DNA of 59,909 bases from Rhodanobacter sp. (GTDB lineage: Bacteria; Pseudomonadota; Gammaproteobacteria; Xanthomonadales; Rhodanobacteraceae), in contig SCRF01000096.1 in assembly GCA_004322005.1 (NCBI GenBank), forward strand, positions 1-59,909, written 5' to 3'. This document shows, one piece after another, positions 32,001 to 40,205 of this stretch (positions within the stretch are counted from its first letter, which is position 1; every line of letters begins with the position of its first letter). Both the position numbers and the translations under genes were made by a program. Under the pieces are notes generated by a model, which saw only the letters and a program-made list of their open reading frames with translations, searched no databases and was not told the origin of the DNA.

Positions 32001-32120
32001 CGGGAACACGTCCAGCCGGGCGCGTCCCAGAGCGAGTACCCCGTAGGCAACCGCAAGCACGGCCAGGGCGATCGTCACGCCCCGGAAACGGATGACAGCC
32101 CGGACAATCGCACTCAACAT
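29031..32120 (-). CDS. cusA: Heavy-metal RND efflux pump (CusA-like)
   Basis: This 1029-residue inner-membrane proton-driven pump of the RND superfamily has twelve membrane segments and two large periplasmic loops. The N-terminus ARLDVFPEFAPPQAIVQTEVPG and the TM4 motif IGEVVDDAIIDVENIVRRL place it with the HME (metal) branch, although the motif differs from the classical CusA/CzcA sequence. Downstream motifs include SIYGNNLDRLD and GISVRNSIMLVSHYR. It forms a tripartite system with the adaptor and outer-membrane genes upstream. Copper/silver specificity is inferred from the CusR-type box in front of the operon and the adjacent cusRS; the residues alone do not prove it. Confidence 0.88.
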   Translation of the reverse strand: MLSAIVRAVIRFRGVTIALAVLAVAYGVLALGRARLDVFPEFAPPQAIVQTEVPGFSPEQVETLITQPIENALSGANGLVNMRSKSLQGLSMITLTFRAGSDLSRVRQTISQRLQRTAAALPGAAKPPVLLPLSSSAGIVLTIGVTSPTQTPMQLRTLADWTLKPQLLGVPGVSDVNVFGGALRQLQIQLRPQALARYGLSFQDVIAAARRATGQTGAGFVSNASQRIVLAPAGAAVTPAEIAAVTLRSHDGAVLRLGDVATVGNGAAPAVGAASIMGKTGVMLVIDEQYGADTVRVTKALEQKLRALQPALAAQHVQLYPALFRPANFISAAVGHLRDALLIGAALVIVVLFLFLRNARAALISAVAIPLSLLTAVVVLERFGLGLNTMTLGGLAIAIGEVVDDAIIDVENIVRRLRLNRLEAVPLPAAQVVLAASLEVRSAVVYATFIVALVFMPVLTLSGVAGSLFAPLGIAYIAAIMASLVVALTLTPALTLVLLRGTGDAPEPRIQLAIKQRYARVLTRMQGHPRAVPVVVAVLCVASLLVLPFLQGQFLPQLREGHYIVHMRLAPGASLQASQDLGARVSRSLLGIPGVRSVAQRTGRATRVADPSPAFATEFEVDLKPLSGPGQQQVLNRIRQHLSAFAGAGFSVNTFLTERIHETMSGYTSPVVLSIYGNNLDRLDRKAQQAAAILTKLPGAGNVQVQAPQGEPQLSIRLRNDVLAQHGIAPADVLQTLQTAYAGLRVGQVLDGSRVFDVEVILPPAMRRDPTAVGQLPIAAPDGRQWPLADLADLSMSQGRYMILHEGGQRVQAITIQLQGANASGFTARAQKALAQDMTWPPGMYPVFGGDAAAQSAATHQLLMHSALAATGVVILLFLALRRMRTVTLVLLNLPFALVGGVLVVLLMGGTLTLGGLVGFVTLFGISVRNSIMLVSHYRHLVEVEGAPWNLQTVQRGAAERLVPILMTALVTALGLAPLALTAGAPGNEIEGPMAAVILGGLLTSTALNLLVLPMLAGRWLRFSGVDAQ

Positions 32121-32213
32121 GATGAACGTCCCGCAGCGTCTTGGTGCAGCGTGGGGTAGGGCCGGAGCCGCGTCTCGCGATGCGACGCTCTCGACGGCGG
32201 TGTGGCGACAAAC

Positions 32214-33215
32214 TCAGTCGTCATCCCCGTCTCCGGCCGGTTTGGCGGCGCCCGGCGGCGGCTGCATTTCCTGCGACAGCAGCAGCTCGCCGCCGCGGAC
32301 GACGACCTTTTCTCCGGCGTGGAAACCACGGGCCTGGAACCAACCCTGCGCATCGCGCACCTGGTCGAGCGGTCGACGCTGGAACTGCCCGGCAGCGGTC
32401 TCGACGTAGACCCACGGTTGTCCGGCGTACCAGATCACGGCGGCCGTCGGCACGTTCACGCCTTGACGCACGGCGCTGTCCAGCGGAACCGTGGCGCTCA
32501 GCCGCTGGCCGCTGCGCAGTCCGGCTGCGGTGGTGCGGTAGAAGAAGGTCGGACCCTGCACGACGGCATCGGCACGGGGTGACGCACTGAGCAGGGTGGC
32601 CGTCGATGGTTGACCGCCCGTGCTCCATACCTGGATGGAATTCCCCGTCGGCGCGCGCGTGCCGTTCGGCAATGCGACCTCAAGCAGGCTGGCGTGGCCA
32701 TCGGCGTAATCGTGCAGCGCCTGCGGTCCGCGGGCGGCCAACCGCGCCAGCACCGGCCCCCATTGCGAGCGTGCCCCGCTGTGCGCGGCGGCCTGTTCGG
32801 CGCGTGCCATCGTGCGCTGTGCCCGGGCGGCCGTCGCGGTCGCCTGTGCGGCTTGCATGTCGCGCAGGGAGGTATTTTCGCCCTGCCGATACAGCGCCTG
32901 CGATCGTTTCGCCTGAGCATCGGCGGCCCTCGCGGCCGCATCGGCGGCCAGCACCCCTGCATGCGTCGTCTGCAATCGCGCCGCCAGCGCCAGCAGCGGT
33001 TGCGGATCCAGCACCGTGGCAACGCCCTGCGCCTGCGCGGTCCGCGTTGCCGTCGTCAGCGGCGCCACCGCGATGCCGCTGGCATGCACGCTGGCCGGCG
33101 TCAGCACCACGGTTCCGGTCATGGCGGCCAGCGATGGCGCGGAGATGACCCACGACGCGGCGACGGAAGCCGCGGTCAGGGTGAGCAGGTGGCGCCAGTC
33201 AGGAACGATGCGCAT
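32214..33215 (-). CDS. cusB: Efflux RND periplasmic adaptor (CusB-like)
   Basis: The 333-residue membrane-fusion protein links the RND pump to its outer-membrane channel. It has a signal peptide (LTLTAASVAASWVISAPSLA), an alpha-helical hairpin of about residues 85-170 (Ala/Gln/Arg-rich, AQAKRSQALYRQGENTSLRDMQAAQA), and beta-barrel and membrane-proximal regions (LRSGQRLSATVPLDSAV, VPTAAVIWYAGQPWVYVE). It is shorter than typical CusB (about 400) and no N-terminal metal-binding extension is seen. Start MRIVPDW at 33215 overlaps the end of the outer-membrane gene by 17 bases; a longer reading to 33311 would be entirely inside that gene. It lies 93 bases before cusA. Confidence 0.86.
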   Translation of the reverse strand: MRIVPDWRHLLTLTAASVAASWVISAPSLAAMTGTVVLTPASVHASGIAVAPLTTATRTAQAQGVATVLDPQPLLALAARLQTTHAGVLAADAAARAADAQAKRSQALYRQGENTSLRDMQAAQATATAARAQRTMARAEQAAAHSGARSQWGPVLARLAARGPQALHDYADGHASLLEVALPNGTRAPTGNSIQVWSTGGQPSTATLLSASPRADAVVQGPTFFYRTTAAGLRSGQRLSATVPLDSAVRQGVNVPTAAVIWYAGQPWVYVETAAGQFQRRPLDQVRDAQGWFQARGFHAGEKVVVRGGELLLSQEMQPPPGAAKPAGDGDDD

Positions 33216-34647
33216 GGGCAGCCTCGTCGGCAGGTGGTGCAGCGGCAGGGAAGGGGGCGGTCGGCAGGTTTGCCAACCGGGTGGCGGGCCAGAGCGGATG
33301 CTGCAATACATCTTCCAGCCGACCGAGCGAGTTCAGGGTGCGTGACAGCGCGTCGCTGGCCGCCAGTGCCGCGGTCGAAGCGGCAACCTGTGCGGATAAT
33401 TCGGCGCCGCGGCTGATCTGACCGGCGGATCGCTGCACCCGGGCGCGCTCGGCCGTCAGTCGGGCCGTCGCGGCGGCGGCTTGCATGCGCTGCCAGGCGG
33501 CGTAGCGCCCGGCATAGTCGGCACGGGCGGCATCCAGTGCATTGAGTATCGTCATCTGTCGCGCACGCACGCTGGCGGCCGCCTCGTCGCGGGCGGCCGC
33601 CGCGGCCCGGATACGCGCTCCGGCGCCGTGAAACAGCGGCAGTTCGACATTCAGGCCGAACGAAAACAAGCGCGCGCCCCGATCGTACTTATAGCCCGGT
33701 GCCACGGACATGGCCGGAAAGCGTGTGCCGGCGGCGAGACGCAGCTGCGCCTCGCTGACCCGGTAGCGAGCCAGCAGCACCGCGAGATCGAGCCGGTTCC
33801 ATGCCGCGTCCTCGGCCAGGACGCCGGACGGCAGTGCCGCCGGTGCCGGCGGCGCATCCAGGCCCGGCCAGCCCAGCCGGGCATCGGCCAGCGCCGACCA
33901 GGGCAGGCCGAGCGCGGCTGCCAGGGATTGCTGCGCGGCGTCACGCTGCGCATGCCGGTCGGCAAGCCCCGCTTCGGCACGCTGCAGTTCGAGTTCGGCG
34001 GCAAGCTGGGTGTCGCGTGCGTCGGCACCGGCCAGAACACGCTGCCGCACACTTTCCAGATAGGTGCTCCGATCCCGCACCGCGGCTTCGGCGAGCGCTT
34101 GCGCCTGGCGTGCCAGCAACGTTGCGCGCAAGGCAGCCAATGCCCGCGTACGGCTCTGCCAGACTGCCAGCGCGGCCTGGTCACGGGCGGCTTCAGTATC
34201 CGCGGCCGCCACATCGCGGCGGGCCGCGGCCTCGCCTGGATGCAGCAACGGCAGCAGCAGCGCGACACCTACCGTCCATGGGGAACCGGTACTGACTCCG
34301 CTGAACACTTTCTCGGGACTCAGTTGCAGCGTGGGATTGCTGCGTTGAGCGGCGACCGCGGCATCGGCGGCCGCACGGGTGGAGGCGGCGCGTGCCTCGG
34401 CCAGCGTCGGATCGAAATACCAGGCCGCGACGGTGATGCGGTCCGGGGTCCATGCGGCGGCGCTTGCGGCGGGCAGTCCCAGACGCGCTTCGGCGGCGCT
34501 CAGGCCGGGATCATCCAGCCGACGCGATGCCAGGGCATGGGCTTGGTCGCGAAGGTTCGGTGTACCCAGGGTCGGCACGGCGGCGCACCCGGCCAGCACC
34601 AGCGACAGCAGACCGGTCAAGGCAGATTTGGTGGCAAGCGTGCTCAT
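33199..34647 (-). CDS. cusC: Outer-membrane efflux lipoprotein (TolC/CusC-like)
   Basis: The 482-residue outer-membrane channel protein of the TolC superfamily has a lipoprotein signal (LLSLVLAGC, Cys21). The two repeated helical-hairpin domains are visible as long Ala/Arg/Gln heptad regions (residues 140-260 and 330-440). It is the first gene of the cusCBA order on the minus strand, 46 bases downstream of a CusR-type box, and overlaps the adaptor start. Confidence 0.87.
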   Translation of the reverse strand: MSTLATKSALTGLLSLVLAGCAAVPTLGTPNLRDQAHALASRRLDDPGLSAAEARLGLPAASAAAWTPDRITVAAWYFDPTLAEARAASTRAAADAAVAAQRSNPTLQLSPEKVFSGVSTGSPWTVGVALLLPLLHPGEAAARRDVAAADTEAARDQAALAVWQSRTRALAALRATLLARQAQALAEAAVRDRSTYLESVRQRVLAGADARDTQLAAELELQRAEAGLADRHAQRDAAQQSLAAALGLPWSALADARLGWPGLDAPPAPAALPSGVLAEDAAWNRLDLAVLLARYRVSEAQLRLAAGTRFPAMSVAPGYKYDRGARLFSFGLNVELPLFHGAGARIRAAAAARDEAAASVRARQMTILNALDAARADYAGRYAAWQRMQAAAATARLTAERARVQRSAGQISRGAELSAQVAASTAALAASDALSRTLNSLGRLEDVLQHPLWPATRLANLPTAPFPAAAPPADEAAHAHRS

Positions 34648-34692
34648 GAAGTCAGCCTAGCCGGGCGAATGTGATGAAGAACGCTCGATCCG

Positions 34693-34708
34693 ATGACAAT
34701 CCTGTCAT
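34693..34708 (-). promoter_or_regulatory. CusR/CopR-type operator upstream of cusCBA
   Basis: A perfect inverted repeat ATGACA-ATCC-TGTCAT lies 46 bases upstream of the cusC start. It matches the known CusR/CopR box (TGACA, short AT spacer, TGTCA) of E. coli and pseudomonad copper systems. With cusRS encoded just upstream on the same strand, this is a strong candidate operator and marks the operon as copper- or silver-responsive. Confidence 0.82.
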
Positions 34709-34770
34709 CCGCAAGCCATATGGTCGCCCGGGTGGGGGCATGCCGACGGCACAGGGCTCAGCGGCGTCGA

Positions 34771-35277
34771 TCAGGGCCGACCGGCGACGGGACCGCTCCA
34801 GCGGCAACGTTGTCGCCATTCGCGTGCGATCAACAGTGCCACCGTGACATCGATCACGGTGAGCAGGGACAGCAGGACCGACGGCATATGGAACAGCCGG
34901 TAGCACTGGTAGCCGATGAAGGCCGTCAGCACGACCAGTGCCAGCGGATACGACCAGCGCAATCCGCGCAGCAACCCGGCCACCATGCCGACCTTGATCA
35001 CGCCATGCGCGATCAGGTAGATGCCCGCGAAGTGCTGCGTTCCGATGGAAAGCTGCTGCACCAGGTGAACCAGATGGTTGGCGACAAAATCACCGGGATC
35101 CTCGATCAGCTCCGCCTGGGTCAGCCAGGCCACCGCATGCCGAATCACCGGGTGGGTGGTCAGCAGCAGCGCGCCACCGCCGAGCAGTTCCAGCACGCCA
35201 TCGACGCCCTTGAGTATGACCCCGGCCCGGAACGCCCGGTGGGAAATGCCGGCCCAGTCAGCTTGCATGCGGCTCAT
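34771..35277 (-). CDS. DUF2127 membrane protein
   Basis: The 168-residue membrane protein of the DUF2127 family has about four membrane segments, and the motifs AGVILKGVDGVLELLGGGALL and HFAGIYLIAHGVIKVGM. No function is known for the family. It starts inside the 3' end of the sensor-kinase gene (20-base overlap), and a second possible start (35268) lies three codons in. It is therefore translationally coupled to cusRS, and separated from cusC by the operator region. Its place within a metal-response locus is suggestive but unexplained. Confidence 0.85.
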   Translation of the reverse strand: MSRMQADWAGISHRAFRAGVILKGVDGVLELLGGGALLLTTHPVIRHAVAWLTQAELIEDPGDFVANHLVHLVQQLSIGTQHFAGIYLIAHGVIKVGMVAGLLRGLRWSYPLALVVLTAFIGYQCYRLFHMPSVLLSLLTVIDVTVALLIAREWRQRCRWSGPVAGRP

Positions 35278-36718
35278 CCGGCGGCCGGTCGGGCATTCGC
35301 GTCGCACCCGACGGGAAGCGCATGCTGACCGTGGTGCCCGCACCACGCACGCTTTCGATGCGCACCTCGCCGCGATGCAGTTCGACGATCGCCCGGACGA
35401 TCGACAGACCCAGCCCGGTACCTTGCCCGGCGCCGCGCTGCCGCGCCGCGTCCACCTGGTAGAAGCGATCGAACAGATGCGGCAGGTGTTGCGCCTCGAT
35501 ACCTTCGCCGTGGTCGCGGACACGAATCTCGACGCCGCCGGCGACCGTCGCCAGCAGGATCTCCACCTCGCTGCCGGCGCCGGAATGACGGATCGCGTTG
35601 CTCAGCAGATTGGCCAGTGCCTGGCGGAACAGCAGCGGATCGGCCTCCATCGCGGCATCGCCCTCCATGCGCAGGCGAACACCGCGTGCGGCAGCCCCCG
35701 GCATCAGTTGCTCGACCACCCATGCGCACGCCTGGGTGGCGTCGAAGCGCTCGCGCCGCAACGCCTGCCCGGCGTGCTCGGCCCGCGCCATGAACAGCAG
35801 GTTTTCGATCAGCACATGCAGCCGCCGACATTCTTCCAGGCCCGATTCCAGCGCGGCGCGGTAGTCGTCGGCACTGCGCGGACGCATCAGGCACACCTCC
35901 AGCTCGCCGCTCAGGTTGGCCAGCGGCGTGCGCAGCTCGTGCGCGAGGTCGGCGGAAAAGCGCGACAGCCGTCCGAATGCCTCCTCGATGCGACCGAGCA
36001 TGGCGTTGAAAACCTGTACCAGTTCATTCAGTTCGTTTGGCCAGGGCGGCGTGAGCGGCAGGCGTGCCGACAGGTCCGCCGGGGTGATCGCGCGCGCGGC
36101 GCCACTGATTCGCCGCAACGGATCCAGCCCCCGCGCGGCAATCCAGCGGCCCGCCAGCACCAGCAGTGGCGCCAGCAACAAGAAAGACAGCGCCAGGGCG
36201 CGACGGAAGTCGGTCAGCAGCGCGGCGTCACGCGTCACATCGAGGGCGAACTGCAGATGTACCGGCGGCGTGCCACCGGCACCGGCCAGTGGTACGGAGG
36301 CCAGCACATACACCCGCTGGCCGACTCGCACCTGCTTGACGGACTGGGGAGCCATGCCAAGCGCGGGAAATTCCCGCGAGGGCAGCGCCTGCGCCATGCC
36401 CGGGGTTTCGCCCAGGGTTTTCCCGTCGCCGCTCAGCACCCGCGCCTGATACTGGCGCAACCGGGATGCTCCGGTTTCCTTGGCGATTTCCGCCAGCAAC
36501 GCCCGCGGATCGCCGTTGGCGTCGTCCAGGTCCGTCTGCAATTCCGCCACCTTCGACTGCAGAAAGCTCACCTGCTCGCGGCTGAAATTGGTCGACAGGC
36601 GCCAGTCGGTGACGCCGGCAAACAGCGCCACCGCCAGCAGCGCCATCAAGGTGTAGAGCAGGGTCAGGCGCGCCCCGATCGAAGGCGAACGCCATGCCCG
36701 CCACGCATCAATCCGCAT
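35258..36718 (-). CDS. cusS: Heavy-metal sensor histidine kinase (CusS-like)
   Basis: The 486-residue inner-membrane kinase has a membrane segment at residues 17-38, a periplasmic sensor of about 130 residues, a second segment near 166-182 and a HAMP domain. The phosphoacceptor is H260 in SADLAHELRTPLANL, followed by ATPase boxes (LLSNAIRHSG, DHGEGI, GTGLGLSIVRAIVELH). It belongs to the heavy-metal sensor (cztS/silS/copS) family by layout and length. Start MRIDAW overlaps the regulator gene by 11 bases. Periplasmic copper or silver is the probable signal. Confidence 0.9.
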   Translation of the reverse strand: MRIDAWRAWRSPSIGARLTLLYTLMALLAVALFAGVTDWRLSTNFSREQVSFLQSKVAELQTDLDDANGDPRALLAEIAKETGASRLRQYQARVLSGDGKTLGETPGMAQALPSREFPALGMAPQSVKQVRVGQRVYVLASVPLAGAGGTPPVHLQFALDVTRDAALLTDFRRALALSFLLLAPLLVLAGRWIAARGLDPLRRISGAARAITPADLSARLPLTPPWPNELNELVQVFNAMLGRIEEAFGRLSRFSADLAHELRTPLANLSGELEVCLMRPRSADDYRAALESGLEECRRLHVLIENLLFMARAEHAGQALRRERFDATQACAWVVEQLMPGAAARGVRLRMEGDAAMEADPLLFRQALANLLSNAIRHSGAGSEVEILLATVAGGVEIRVRDHGEGIEAQHLPHLFDRFYQVDAARQRGAGQGTGLGLSIVRAIVELHRGEVRIESVRGAGTTVSMRFPSGATRMPDRPPDEPHAS

Positions 36719-37388
36719 GCTCGTCCAGCATGTAGCCCATGCCGCGCACGGTATGCAGCATGGGTTGGACAAAGGGCGCATCCAGCTTGGCGCGCAGGCG
36801 CCGGATCAGCACATCCACCACATTGGTCTGCGTGTCGAAGCACACCCCCCAGACACTTTCGGCGATCAGCGTGCGCGACAGCACGCGGCCGCGATGGCGG
36901 GCCAGCAGCAGCAGCAGGGCATATTCCTTCGGGGTCAGCTGCAGCGTCTGGCCGGCGCGCGAGACCTCGTGTCGCAGCGCATCGATGGCCAAGTCGCCGA
37001 TCTCGATCGTCGCGGCACCCGCCGCCGGCTCGAAGCGGCGCACCAGATTCTGCAGCCGCGCCAGCAACTCGGCAAACGCGAACGGCTTGACCAGGTAGTC
37101 GTCGCCGCCGAGCTCGAAGCCGCGCACCCGATCCTCGACATGATGGCGCGCGGTGAGAAACAGCACCGGGGTGCGATTGCCCTCGCCGCGCAAGGTCTTG
37201 ACGATGCTCCAGCCATCACGCCCCGGCAGCATCACATCCAGCACGGCCACGTCGAACACATGCTCGCGCAGCAAGAGCAGGGCGCTGTTGCCATCTTCGG
37301 CGAGTTCAACCGAGAAACCCTGTTCGCCGAGCCCCCGCGCCAGATAGCGGCGAGCCTTGGCTTCATCTTCGGCAACGAGTATTCGCAT
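36708..37388 (-). CDS. cusR: OmpR-family response regulator (CusR/CopR-like)
   Basis: The 226-residue regulator has a receiver domain (LVAEDEAK, phospho-acceptor D51 in VLDVMLPGRDGW, Lys in YLVKPF) and an OmpR-type winged helix with LTPKEYALLLLLARHRGRVLSR and NVVDVLIRRLRAKLD. The ending VRGMGYML is characteristic of CusR/CopR. It should bind the inverted repeat at 34693-34708. It is first in the order regulator, kinase, DUF2127, cusCBA. A hairpin separates it from the CoA-transferase gene upstream. Confidence 0.92.
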   Translation of the reverse strand: MRILVAEDEAKARRYLARGLGEQGFSVELAEDGNSALLLLREHVFDVAVLDVMLPGRDGWSIVKTLRGEGNRTPVLFLTARHHVEDRVRGFELGGDDYLVKPFAFAELLARLQNLVRRFEPAAGAATIEIGDLAIDALRHEVSRAGQTLQLTPKEYALLLLLARHRGRVLSRTLIAESVWGVCFDTQTNVVDVLIRRLRAKLDAPFVQPMLHTVRGMGYMLDEHAD

Positions 37389-37415
37389 GAACGCTAGCGT
37401 ACCTGCTCCACCGAT

Positions 37416-37445
37416 CCGCGGGCCAGCGTGCAGTCCGGCCCGCGG
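37416..37445. terminator. GC-rich hairpin after the CoA-transferase gene
   Basis: Arms CCGCGGGCC and GGCCCGCGG enclose 12 bases, two bases past the stop on the minus strand. It probably ends the CoA-transferase transcript before the cus genes; no T-run is present. Confidence 0.55.
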
Positions 37446-37447
37446 GG

Positions 37448-38959
37448 TCAGACGAGCATGCTGCCGGTGTCGAGCAAGCGTTGATGCCAGGACAGCGCCT
37501 CGGTCAGCAGGTGCGGCGTGTGCTTGCCCCGGCTGTCGCGGCAGGCACGCTCGAAATAGTCTTCCAGCAGCGGGCGGTAATCCGGATGCGCGCAGTGGCG
37601 GATCACCGTGCGTGCGCGCTGCTTGGGCGACAGCCCGCGCAGATCGGCCAGACCCTGTTCGGTGACCACCACCGCCACGTCGTGCTCGGTATGGTCGACG
37701 TGGCTGACCATCGGCACGATGCAGGAGATCGCCCCGTTCCTGGCCGTGCTCGGGGTGAGGAAGCAGGACAGGAAACCGTTGCGGGCGAAATCCCCCGAAC
37801 CGCCGATGCCGTTGATGATGCTGGTGCCGGCGACGTGGGTGGAATTGATGTTGCCGTACAGGTCGGCCTCGACCATGCCGTTGAGGGCGAGGCAGCCCAG
37901 CCGGCGCACCAGTTCGGCGTGGTTGGAGATCTCCTGCGGGCGCAGCACGATGCGGCGGCGGTAATGCTCGATATGGCTGATGAACTCGTCCACCGCCTCC
38001 GGACTCAGCGACAATGCGGTGGCCGATGCCATCGTGATGGTGCCGGTGCGGATCAGATCCAGCATGCCGTCCTGGATCACCTCGGTGAAGCCGGTGAGCT
38101 GCTCGAATCCGCCCGCGCGCAGGCCGGTCAGGACCGCGTTGGCGATGTTGCCCACGCCCGACTGCAGCGGCAACAGGTGCTCGCCCAGGCGCCCCCTGGC
38201 GATCTCATGGCGGAAGAATTCCACCAGGTGGCCGGCGATCCGCTGGCAGTTGTCGTCGGGCTCGGCGAAGCGGCCGAGGCGGTCGCGGCCACGGGTCTCC
38301 ACCACCGCGACCACCTTGGCCGGATCCACGCGCAGATAGGGCTCGCCGATGCGGTCGCCCGGCGCCAGCAGCGGAATCGGCTTGCGGTTCGGCGGCAACG
38401 CGGTGCCGTAGTAGATGTCGTGCATGCCGTCCAGACCCGCCGGCTGGTCGCGGTTGACCTCGACGATCACCTGGTCGGCCAGGTCCAGCCAGGTCTTGTT
38501 GTTGCCCACCGAGGTCGACGGGATCAGCCGTCCGTCGGGCAGGATACCGGCCACCTCGATCACCGCCATGTCGATCTTGCCGAAGAAGCCGAACCAGGCG
38601 TACTGCGCGACATGGCCCAGGTGGATGTCCATGTACTCGATCTCGCCGCGATTGATGCGCGAACGCAGCTCCGGGTCGGACTGATAGGGCAGGCGGAAAT
38701 CGATGCCACCTGCGCGCGCCAGCACGCCGTCCAGTTCCGGCGCGGTGGAGGCGCCGGTGAGGATGCGGATGCCGAACTTCTCGCCGCGCGCATGCACCGC
38801 GGCGATCCGTTCCGCCAGCGCCTGCGGCAGCGCCTTGGGGTAGCCGGCGCCGGTAAAGCCGCTCATGCCCACCGTCATGCCGGGATGGATCAGTTCCACC
38901 GCCTGCGCGGCAGGCATCAACCGGCCCGCCAGTTGCGGATTGCGTATGCGTGTTTCCAT
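37448..38959 (-). CDS. Acetyl-CoA hydrolase/succinyl-CoA:acetate CoA-transferase family
   Basis: The 503-residue enzyme belongs to the CoA-transferase family I group that includes AarC, Cat1 and Ach1. Signatures are GMTVGMSGFTGAGYPK near the N-terminus, the GVGNIANAVLTGL segment, the Glu in FTEVIQDGMLDL (probable catalytic glutamate) and GNINSTHVAGTSIINGIGGSGDFARN. Such enzymes move CoA between succinyl-CoA and acetate, or hydrolyse acyl-CoA; sequence alone does not separate the two. Start METRIRNPQ at 38959 fits the family; the frame is open upstream but unrelated. It is monocistronic. Confidence 0.9.
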   Translation of the reverse strand: METRIRNPQLAGRLMPAAQAVELIHPGMTVGMSGFTGAGYPKALPQALAERIAAVHARGEKFGIRILTGASTAPELDGVLARAGGIDFRLPYQSDPELRSRINRGEIEYMDIHLGHVAQYAWFGFFGKIDMAVIEVAGILPDGRLIPSTSVGNNKTWLDLADQVIVEVNRDQPAGLDGMHDIYYGTALPPNRKPIPLLAPGDRIGEPYLRVDPAKVVAVVETRGRDRLGRFAEPDDNCQRIAGHLVEFFRHEIARGRLGEHLLPLQSGVGNIANAVLTGLRAGGFEQLTGFTEVIQDGMLDLIRTGTITMASATALSLSPEAVDEFISHIEHYRRRIVLRPQEISNHAELVRRLGCLALNGMVEADLYGNINSTHVAGTSIINGIGGSGDFARNGFLSCFLTPSTARNGAISCIVPMVSHVDHTEHDVAVVVTEQGLADLRGLSPKQRARTVIRHCAHPDYRPLLEDYFERACRDSRGKHTPHLLTEALSWHQRLLDTGSMLV

Positions 38960-39174
38960 CAGGGGAGATTCCGGATTGCCAAACTCCCTATGGTAGTGCG
39001 CTGCAGCACGGATGCCCGCGCGGCGGGTGTTAGACGAAAGTGGCAGATGCGGGGTGCGGGGTGGCTCGGCGAGGCTTGGCGCAGGCACGGGTGATGGTGT
39101 TGGAAGGCTGCGATGCGTGGGCTTTTGGGCTTCGCGGGTGGCTTGGCGTCATGGGTTTTGCAAGAGCGACGTTC

Positions 39175-39360
39175 GGCCGATTCTGTTGAAAAACTCCTAC
39201 TTTAGAAAGCGAGGTCGAAATTTCTGACAGCGACGCCCGCGACAGTTCGATTTCGGACAAATTTGTGCGTTCAAGTTTGCGAAAAGCAACTGTCGCGGCC
39301 AGTTTTGGTGGGTCGGTTGGGCTCAATTTTTCGGGAACGAGTTTTTCAACAGAATCGGCC
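39175..39360. mobile_element. 186-bp MITE-like element
   Basis: Terminal inverted repeats of 22 bases (GGCCGATTCTGTTGAAAAAC... at 39175-39196 and its complement at 39339-39360) bound a non-coding interior. The interior includes a further inverted repeat GCGACAGTT/AACTGTCGC. No target duplication was recognised at the ends, so it may be old. The 39.0-39.5 kb gap is otherwise empty; one short reading frame across it is composed of the element and is not called. Confidence 0.75.
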
Positions 39361-39470
39361 ATTTTCGGACAGTCGCCGAGCGATTTTCATAGAGAGAAAG
39401 CTGCCGTTCCTGCGAAGTTCGATGTCTCGGTGCTCCGAAATCGAATGGATAACCGGCCGGGCGTAACGCG

Positions 39471-40205
39471 TCAAATTTGCGCCAGGCCGCCGTCGACGGC
39501 GACTTCGCTGGCGGTCATGAAGCTGCTGTCCGACGAGGCGAGAAAAGCGGCGACCGCCCCGATCTCCGCCGGCTCGGCCATGCGCTGGAGCGGATTCATC
39601 GAGGCGAAGGCCTTCATGCCTTCCTCGCCCACCGCTGCCTTCGCAAGTTCGGTCGCCGTCGGCCCGGGCGAGAGCACGTTGACGCGGATGCCGGTGCCTT
39701 TCAGGTCCTCCGCCCAGGTCTTCGCGAGGTTGCGCACGGCTGCCTTGCTCGCGCTGTAGACGCCGAATGCCGGGGCACCGGTGGTGCCGGCGCTCGATCC
39801 GGTCAGGATGATCGAACCGCCCGTGCCCATCAGCGGCAGCGCCTTCTGCACCGTGAAGATCGTGCCCTTCACGTTGGTGTCGAACGTTTCGTCGATGTGT
39901 GCGGCGGTGATCTCGCCGAGTGGAAGCAGGCTTCCCGTCCCGGCATTGGCGAAGACGATGTCGAGGGTGCCGCGCTCGGCCTTCACCGCCGCGTAGAGCC
40001 GGTCGAGGTCGGCCAGCTCGGAGACCGAGCCCTGCACCGAGCGGGCATTGGGCCCGAGGTCGGCCACAGCGGCGTCGAGCGCTTCCTGCCTGCGGCCGAA
40101 GATGAAGACGAACGCGCCCTCCTCGATGAAACGCTTCGCCGCGGCGCGGCCGATGCCGGTCGCGCCGCCGGTGATCACGGCGGTTTTTCCATTCAACTTG
40201 CTCAT
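39471..40205 (-). CDS. SDR-family oxidoreductase
   Basis: The 244-residue short-chain dehydrogenase/reductase has the cofactor motif TGGATGIGRA, an Arg in FGRRQ suggesting NADPH preference, NAG (FANAGTG), catalytic Ser in LTGSSAGTTG, and YSASK (Tyr/Lys). The ending VDGGLAQI is typical. AAGGA ten bases upstream supports the start. A 10-base G run lies about 50 bases upstream. It is probably co-transcribed with the F420-reductase-like gene upstream, and divergent from the LysR gene that may control both. Substrate unknown. Confidence 0.92.
   Translation of the reverse strand: MSKLNGKTAVITGGATGIGRAAAKRFIEEGAFVFIFGRRQEALDAAVADLGPNARSVQGSVSELADLDRLYAAVKAERGTLDIVFANAGTGSLLPLGEITAAHIDETFDTNVKGTIFTVQKALPLMGTGGSIILTGSSAGTTGAPAFGVYSASKAAVRNLAKTWAEDLKGTGIRVNVLSPGPTATELAKAAVGEEGMKAFASMNPLQRMAEPAEIGAVAAFLASSDSSFMTASEVAVDGGLAQI

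Noticed and set aside
28899..32159. Plus-strand open frame of 1086 codons
   Set aside because: It lies exactly opposite the RND pump gene and is rich in His, Gln, Arg and Gly, a composition typical of antisense frames in GC-rich DNA; no family motif is seen.
39030..39362. Minus-strand frame of 110 codons across the 39.2 kb element
   Set aside because: Most of it is the MITE-like element read through; such frames are often annotated as hypothetical genes but there is no ribosome-binding site or family.
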